A stretch of 64,000 bases of DNA from Gymnopilus junonius. Lineage: Eukaryota; Basidiomycota; Agaricomycetes; Agaricales; Galerinaceae. This document shows positions 57,330-64,000 of the stretch, in pieces. The notes beneath the pieces were generated by a model. That model was not told where the DNA came from and searched no databases. It saw only the letters and a list, made by a program, of their open reading frames with translations. Where the stretch lies: assembly GCA_015501075.1 (NCBI GenBank), contig JADNYJ010000001.1:496001-560000 (forward strand), written 5' to 3'. The stretch's first letter is position 1; every line of letters begins with the position of its first letter. The translations under genes and the position numbers were made by a program.

Positions 57330-59989
57330 ATGGCAGCGTTCTTGCCTCTCTTGACGGAGGACAACTCTCCCCTCTTCGCCCCCCTCAATCGTGTAGGACC
57401 TGTCATTTTGGATGCCAGCCATTCCGTGGCCCTTCCAGAACCTCCTCAGCATTCCTATCTCCTCGTCGATCAGGATAATAACAGTGCGATAGATGTTCAG
57501 GACATCATAGCATGGTTAGATGAGGGAGTCGAAAAAGTGATCCTGCCACTTCCCTTGGCAAAAGAACTCATAGGGGTCATACCGTCGGAACGTCTTTTAC
57601 TGCTTCTCGATGTTGCGAACGTCAGCGCTGTGACTGACAAGGTCAGAAATGGGATTTCTGGAGTCTTGCTCAAGACACCTTCCATTGATCTAGACTTTAT
57701 CTCCTCACTGTCAAAATTCTTCGTGGGCTCCATTATCTACGTTTTCCCGAATTCAACCACTCGCCCAACACCTTCTAGTATTCGCGAACTAAGAAGCATT
57801 GGGGCGACCCTCGTTCTTTCCGAATTTCAACTTACTCTAGAAGCAACTTCGACTACTCAGCTAAACATTGCGGAAGGCTTTCTTGCACCTATTGTATCTG
57901 ACCGCCCCGATGGCCTTTTTCCAACCGTCGTGACGTCTCAAACAGGACACTCCCTCGGACTCGTGTATTCTTCCAAACAATCTATCGCAGAAAGCATCTT
58001 TACAGGAAAGGGTGTTTATCAGTCTCGAAAACATGGTCTTTGGCGTAAAGGCGAAACGTCAGGAGCTATACAGGATGTAGTACGGATACGCCTCGACTGT
58101 GACTCCGACAGTCTTGAGTTTAGGGTAATCCAGCATGGCGCTGGTTTTTGTCACCTCAATCGCCAGTCATGCTTTGCTGAGGCAAGCGGCCTTCCCGCAC
58201 TTGAAAACACCTTAAAGGCTCGTCTTCAGTCTGCTCCCGAAGGCTCTTACACAAAACGCCTTTTCAACGACTCCAACCTACTGCAGTCGAAAATTATGGA
58301 GGAAGCGGACGAGCTGTGTGCAGCTACCACCAAAGAAGATGTTGCATTTGAAGCAGCCGATCTTCTATACTTTGCATTGACCAAATGCATAGCATCAGGC
58401 GTCAGTATTGCCGATATCGAACGGTCGTTGGATAGAAAGGCCAAGAAGATAACTCGAAGACCTGGAAACGCCAAGCAGCAGTGGTCGAAAAAAGAGTCTG
58501 CGCAAACATCACCTGCCTCCCAAAAATCAAGTTCAACGGATGTCGATGGTCCTATTCGAATGCGCACCGCCGATTTATCAGAATGTTCCCCTCAGGAGCG
58601 TTTACAACTGCTCCTTCGTCCTGTTCTTAAATCTGACGAAATGATAGAGAAGGTCAAGCCTATCGTCAAGGCCGTACGTGAACGGGGAGACAAAGCCCTT
58701 CTTGAATTCACCGCTAAATTTGACAAGGCCCAACTAGCTTCCACAGTTGTATTCACCCCTTTCCCTCCCGAAACTATGATTATAGACGAGCCCGTCCGCC
58801 AGGCGATCAACGTAGCATACGCCAATATCCGCAAATTCCACGAAGCCCAAATCCACGACTCGAAACTTGTTGTGGAAACTATGCCTGGAGTTGTATGCTC
58901 TCGATTCGCACGTCCTATCGCACGCGTAGGCCTTTACGTGCCAGGCGGCACAGCCATTCTTCCTTCAACGGCGCTGATGCTTGGTATCCCTGCCCAAGTC
59001 GCTGGTTGCAGAGAGATCGTGCTTGCCACACCACCTAGGGCTGACGGTAGCATTTCCCCGGAAGTTATGTACGTCGCTCACCTTGTGGGTGCGTCGGCTA
59101 TCCTTAAAGTTGGTGGTGCTCAAGCTGTCGCTGCCATGGCCTACGGTACAGAGACGGTGCCGAAGGTGGACAAAATTTTCGGTCCAGGGAACCAATGGGT
59201 CACGGCTGCAAAGATGCTGGTGCAAAATGATACTGATGCATTGGTCTCGATAGATATGCCTGCAGGTCCCTCTGAAGTGCTTGTGAGTATTCATATTAGA
59301 GTTTGCTCAAGGTGACATTTCTGATACACGACAATGTGAAGGTCATTGCCGACCACACCGCTAATCCTGCGTTCGTGGCGGCAGACCTGTTGTCACAAGC
59401 TGAGCACGGTGTCGATTCCCAGGTGGTCTTGGTTGCCGTTGATCTCACATCTGAACACTTAGCCGCTATCGAGAAAGAGGTAGACGATCAGGCTCATGCC
59501 CTATCCAGGATGGATATCGTTCGTCAATCCATTCCGAAGAGTGTAATAGTGAAAGCATCCAATGCCGACGAGGCCATCACTTTCTCAAATGACTATGCCC
59601 CAGAGCATCTCATTTTGCACTTGGAGAATGCCAGCCAAGTCGTGGCAAAAGTGGAGAATGCAGGAAGTGTTTTTGTTGGACCATACACGCCAGAAAGGTA
59701 AGTCTGATTTTGCCCATGTCGATATCAGCATGTCGAGTTGACGGATTCCAGCTGCGGCGACTATGCTTCGGGTACAAACCACACACTTCCTACAAACGGC
59801 TACGCAAGACAATTCAGTGGCGTCAACACATTATCTTTCCAAAAGCACATTACCTCGCAAGAGATTACAGTGCAAGGCCTCACTAAGCTGGGACCCGTTG
59901 TGACGACATTAGCAGATTGTGAAGGTCTACAAGCCCATGCAAATGCCGTCCGCATTCGCCTGCACCAGATAGCAAAAATCAGTGTCTAG
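57330..59989 (+). CDS. HIS4: HIS4-type trifunctional histidine biosynthesis enzyme
   Basis: This fused enzyme performs three steps: PRA-CH cyclohydrolase, PRA-PH pyrophosphohydrolase and histidinol dehydrogenase. It starts [20 protein letters not shown]. An N-terminal alpha/beta region leads to the cyclohydrolase motif [20 protein letters not shown], with conserved cysteines in [10 protein letters not shown] and [10 protein letters not shown]. The pyrophosphohydrolase segment has [20 protein letters not shown]. The C-terminal dehydrogenase contains [68 protein letters not shown] and the catalytic [12 protein letters not shown]. Two introns (about 59284-59341 and 59698-59749) interrupt only the 3' third. 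The end is [12 protein letters not shown] 59987-59989. The deduced length, about 850 residues, is normal. Confidence 0.95.
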
Positions 59990-60149
59990 GGTATAAACAG
60001 TAAATTTAAGCAACATGTCAATCATGTCGAATGGTATAGAGGGTTTATTAAGATATCTATGACGACTGCGAAGATGTAGCGAATGCAAAAACTAGTGTCT
60101 AAAGGATAGTCGTCTTCTTTGGGGTCGAGCAGATGTAAAGGATATAAAA

Positions 60150-61580
60150 TCAGTTCGTGCGGTAAAGTGCACGTTTTGCGACCTTTACGATCAAAGGTGT
60201 ATCTGGGAATGCAAGGGCTTCTAAGTTGGCAGCATACTGGAGTGATCGTCAGGAGATGAACACTGAATGAGGTAAGTATCACATACTGGTGTAGGGACGT
60301 CAGCGCCGGTCACCCGTTCAACTGGGGCATCGAGGTAATCAAATGCCTCGCTTTCAACAATTTGAGCGCAAATTTCACTGCCAACACCGAAAGCTGGGAA
60401 GCCACCCTCAACAATAACCAGTCTATACATTTATCAGTACAGCAGACAGTGCCAAAAGACAGGAAATATACCTGTTGGTCTTCTTGACCGATTTGATGAT
60501 AGTGTCGATATCAAGCGGACGAATGCTACGGAGGTTGATGACTTCAGCTTTAATGCCTTCCTTGGCAAGTGCTTCCGCAGCTTCCATACTGTGAGTAACC
60601 ATTTTGCTGTGGGCGACAATTGTGACATCACTTCCTTCCCGTTCAACTTTGCATTTGCCAATAGGAATAAGGAAGTTGTCCGACATGGCCTCTTGGGACA
60701 TGGGGAAGGAGACACCGTACATCATTTCGTTCTCAAGGAAGACAACCGGATTAGGGTCGCGGATAGCGGACTAAAGAAGAAATAAACATCCAGGAAGGCC
60801 AGAACAAGAAAAAAACGATTTACTTTGAGAAGACCTTTGCAATCCTCTGCACTCCATGGGCTGACGACCTTGAGTCCGGGAACTGAACCGTACCAAGCAG
60901 CATAATCTTGTGAGTGTTGAGCAGCAACACCGGCAGCGGCGCCGTTAGGACCGCGGAAAACGACAGGGCATGGGACATTGCCGCCCGACATGTAGTAAGT
61001 TTTTCCGGCGGAGTTGACGATCTGATCAATGGCTTGCATGGCGAAATTGAAGGTCATGAACTCGCAACTAGACGAGTCAAGGTCAAAGGTGAGTATTTCG
61101 GGACAACCGGATCGTGACGTACATTGGACGGAGGCCTTGCAGAGCAGCACCGACAGCCAAACCAGCGAAACCCATCTCGGTGATAGGGGTGTCGACGACG
61201 CGTTTCTCACCGAATTTATCCATGAGCCCTTTTGTGACCTGAGGTGAGGGTTGAGTGCGCCGAGTTGAAAGAGAACCAACTAGTAGAGCGATACCTTGTA
61301 CGCGCCGTTGTAGCGGGCGACCTCCTCTCCAAGAATGAATACAGTTTCGTCTCGAAGCATCTCCTCTTCCATCGCCAGATTGAGGGCATCACGAACTGTC
61401 ATCTAAAGGGATGATAAGAAAAAAATAAGGAAAAGTGGGGAGATTCAGCATGACGCGACATACAGAGTGCTGCTCATTGTCGGCGGTGGCAAAGTGGCGA
61501 CGACGGGGGAGAAAAGAGGGCCTGGATAGGGCAGCTCTGGGAAGAGGGAGACGACGAGGAAGGGAGAAACGAGGGAGCAT
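60150..61580 (-). CDS. PDB1: Pyruvate dehydrogenase E1 component beta subunit
   Basis: This subunit of the mitochondrial pyruvate dehydrogenase complex works with E1 alpha to decarboxylate pyruvate using thiamine diphosphate. A basic presequence starts [20 protein letters not shown], and [20 protein letters not shown] follows the first intron. The ThDP-facing segment is [20 protein letters not shown]. Further matches are [60 protein letters not shown] and [20 protein letters not shown]. The protein ends [18 protein letters not shown] 60150-60152. Five or six introns are present. The length (about 370 residues) is normal. It converges on HIS4. Confidence 0.95.
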
Positions 61581-61806
61581 GGCTATGGATGGATGGAATG
61601 AGTGAGGGGCGCCAGGTCAGTTCTTTCACACTGGGGTTTTCCTTTTTGGGATTCCCCCGATTGATGACAAACGACATCACACCTCGACCTCACGCTATTT
61701 ATAACTAATCAGCTTGCCCTACCGACCGGCTCGGCTAAGCTAACTAGCTCAAAAGCTATCATCGCCGCACACTGCCAGTAATTCCCGAATACCTCGTCCC
61801 CGTATT
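61581..61806. other. PDB1 upstream region up to the inverted repeat
   Basis: This contains the PDB1 promoter and then sequence adjoining the terminal inverted repeat. Whether 61709-61806 also belongs to the repeat cannot be judged, because its partner would lie beyond the window. Confidence 0.35.
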
Positions 61807-61960
61807 TACTAAGTTTTCCACCATTACAAGTCCCCTTCCGTAGATACACCCCATGTGCCATCCCCACATGCCCCTCGGCAACATTAGTAAGCTTCCATAA
61901 CCGGAAGTCCTTCCCGCCGAACTCCGACCACTCATGCTCGCTGTTTCCGACGACGAGCAT
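61709..61960 (-). CDS. Candidate exon or fragment of unknown protein
   Basis: An open frame begins MLVVGNSEHEWSEFGGKDFR and includes LWKLTNVAEGHVGMAHGVYL, with tryptophans and a non-repetitive composition that look protein-like. A stop lies shortly upstream of the ATG, so this would be a first exon or a remnant. I do not recognise it. Residues 1-51 are duplicated in the opposite orientation at 63847-64000. Confidence 0.3.
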   Translation of the reverse strand: MLVVGNSEHEWSEFGGKDFRLWKLTNVAEGHVGMAHGVYLRKGTCNGGKLSKYGDEVFGNYWQCAAMIAFELVSLAEPVGRAS

Positions 61961-62726
61961 GCCATTTTCACCATTCCCTCACCGTTTCCCTCTATTTTTT
62001 CTGTGTATTGCAATATTTGGTACTCATATATGTGTAATATTGCTTTATATATGTAAAAATTGTCCTGAGAGTGTTGTAATTGGCCATTCTCAGTATGTAC
62101 CAGGACAACCACTACCCTTAGCACTGCTATTAACATCCAGGGAGAGCTGATAAGTACCCTTGATGGAACTAGCATACTGTATGAGTGCAGGGAAGACATA
62201 TATACAATTTATGGACTGGTCTATGGGGTCTATATGGTCAGTGTAATAGGCTGAACTTCTCTGGTGAATTATATGCAGCATGGGATCGAGTATAAATGGT
62301 GTTTAGGGCATACAAATGCATTGAATAACTCTCCTTACTGTAAAGAGCAGTTGGAACAATGAGGAGAGGCATGTGGAAGGTGCTATCGTCCTAACTCCTC
62401 CCTATGCATATGCATTGCTCTGGGTGCTCTGAGACTCCCCTGCTTGAAATAATGTGTTATATGGGCTCTGGTTAATACTAATAGTAAATCTACATAATTA
62501 GTTCAAAGCCAGGGTGTGTGGAAATGATGTTATGAAGAGGAGGAAGAGGAGGATGTGTCCTCAGAGGGATACAGATATTTCAGGGCAAAGTAGGCATTAT
62601 TTTATGCATCCAATAGTGCAATTAGATATTATAGAGTATCTAGTGGCCAATTTAGTAGTGCAGGAAGACCTGGGTATGAGTAGTTGAAATGATATGAAGG
62701 GAATGGATAGGTGAGTCTATAAAATA
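61807..62726. repeat. Left arm of a long inverted repeat
   Basis: This arm is the reverse complement of 63081-64000. Every pair of positions I checked sums to 125807, with no net insertion or deletion over at least 920 bases, and open frames on both arms translate identically. The left outer boundary is unknown because the partner arm is cut by the window edge. The inner end falls at ctataaaata (62717-62726). Confidence 0.9.
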
Positions 62727-63080
62727 CAAACCTCCTTCACTGTGACACGTCTGGGGTGAACAAAAATATAGCAAGCTTGCAAAAAGAGTGGGGCATACTG
62801 CTATTCAATGCTGCAAAAGGTTCCAGGTTAATAGCCCTAATGACTGAGGAGAACTTGAGGGATGAGTACTTTAGAATCATTTGAAATGTATATGGTAACC
62901 CTAGTTACAGTAACGAGCTTTCATGTTCCTCCTTTTCGACTTGTTTGCTCAATTGCATTGTCTGTTCTTGCTCTTTTCTTAAAATTCTTTTTGGAGAGTT
63001 CATATATTATACAGAACTACCTTTCTGCCAATTCAGAACATTTGTTTCGAGCACAAGCATGTCACAGTGAGGAAAATTCA
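62727..63080. other. Spacer (loop) of the inverted repeat
   Basis: This 354-base spacer is not symmetrical, apart from a decaying match (cactgtgac, left, to the reverse complement near 63061). A 97-codon open frame (62862-63155) crosses into the right arm and looks like chance. Confidence 0.6.
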
Positions 63081-64000
63081 TATTTTATAGACTCACCTAT
63101 CCATTCCCTTCATATCATTTCAACTACTCATACCCAGGTCTTCCTGCACTACTAAATTGGCCACTAGATACTCTATAATATCTAATTGCACTATTGGATG
63201 CATAAAATAATGCCTACTTTGCCCTGAAATATCTGTATCCCTCTGAGGACACATCCTCCTCTTCCTCCTCTTCATAACATCATTTCCACACACCCTGGCT
63301 TTGAACTAATTATGTAGATTTACTATTAGTATTAACCAGAGCCCATATAACACATTATTTCAAGCAGGGGAGTCTCAGAGCACCCAGAGCAATGCATATG
63401 CATAGGGAGGAGTTAGGACGATAGCACCTTCCACATGCCTCTCCTCATTGTTCCAACTGCTCTTTACAGTAAGGAGAGTTATTCAATGCATTTGTATGCC
63501 CTAAACACCATTTATACTCGATCCCATGCTGCATATAATTCACCAGAGAAGTTCAGCCTATTACACTGACCATATAGACCCCATAGACCAGTCCATAAAT
63601 TGTATATATGTCTTCCCTGCACTCATACAGTATGCTAGTTCCATCAAGGGTACTTATCAGCTCTCCCTGGATGTTAATAGCAGTGCTAAGGGTAGTGGTT
63701 GTCCTGGTACATACTGAGAATGGCCAATTACAACACTCTCAGGACAATTTTTACATATATAAAGCAATATTACACATATATGAGTACCAAATATTGCAAT
63801 ACACAGAAAAAATAGAGGGAAACGGTGAGGGAATGGTGAAAATGGCATGCTCGTCGTCGGAAACAGCGAGCATGAGTGGTCGGAGTTCGGCGGGAAGGAC
63901 TTCCGGTTATGGAAGCTTACTAATGTTGCCGAGGGGCATGTGGGGATGGCACATGGGGTGTATCTACGGAAGGGGACTTGTAATGGTGGAAAACTTAGTA
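63081..64000. repeat. Right arm of a long inverted repeat (continues past the window)
   Basis: This is the reverse complement of the left arm 61807-62726 and reaches the last base of the window, so its true length is unknown. Its plus strand carries the second copy of the MLVVGNSEHEW open frame, starting at 63847 and cut by the edge. Confidence 0.9.

Noticed and set aside
62862..63155. A 97-codon frame crossing the repeat spacer and right arm
   Set aside because: It spans the junction between unrelated sequence and the arm, so it is likely a chance frame.
61807..64000. Telomere or rDNA palindrome
   Set aside because: No TTAGGG-type arrays or rRNA sequence are present, and ordinary genes flank the repeat.

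Overview
The window looks like nuclear DNA of a filamentous basidiomycete, most likely an agaricomycete. Genes lie on both strands, usually 100-500 bases apart. Most are cut by many 45-65 base GT..AG introns. The proteins are typically fungal: a Zn2Cys6 regulator, SSD1, VID27, verprolin, a HIS4-type trifunctional histidine enzyme, an RTA1-family membrane protein and a two-domain fluoride channel. I assembled exons by eye from reading frames and splice signals. Outer gene limits are firmer than individual splice sites.

Layout. 1-8.2 kb: the N-terminal part of TRA1 (minus, cut by the left edge), the spliceosome protein CTNNBL1 (plus), UTP15 (minus) and TCTP (plus). 8.6-20.1 kb: gamma-tubulin complex protein GCP3, ER protein disulfide isomerase ending in HDEL, verprolin, an RBM42-like RRM protein, ribosomal protein uL18 (RPL5) and Mediator subunit MED17. 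20.4-33.9 kb: a Zn2Cys6 transcription factor, ESCRT-III VPS24, mitochondrial NAD-isocitrate dehydrogenase IDH2, SSD1 and a BTB-like protein. 34-40.7 kb: a small zinc-ribbon protein, an RTA1-like membrane protein, a small orphan gene, VID27 and a four-helix membrane protein. 40.9-41.3 kb: a non-autonomous DNA transposon (MITE). 41.8-51.3 kb: fluoride exporter FEX, CK2 beta, RPL36, a TVP38/DedA protein, the calcium-regulated carrier SAL1 and an orphan gene. 51.9-61.6 kb: an Argonaute, a TspO/MBR protein, an intron-containing tRNA-Gln(CTG), HIS4 and pyruvate dehydrogenase E1 beta. 61.8-64 kb: a near-perfect inverted repeat with arms of at least 920 bases, running off the right edge.

The genes do not form a pathway cluster. 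They are mainly conserved housekeeping genes: chromatin and transcription (TRA1, MED17), RNA processing and ribosomes (CTNNBL1, UTP15, RPL5, RPL36, RBM42-like), microtubules and actin (GCP3, verprolin), trafficking (VPS24, TVP38, VID27) and mitochondria (IDH2, PDB1, SAL1). I found no convincing new multi-gene system. The features most worth a second look are the terminal inverted repeat, the TA-flanked MITE, the SSD1 homologue that keeps all four nuclease aspartates, and several genes I cannot identify.
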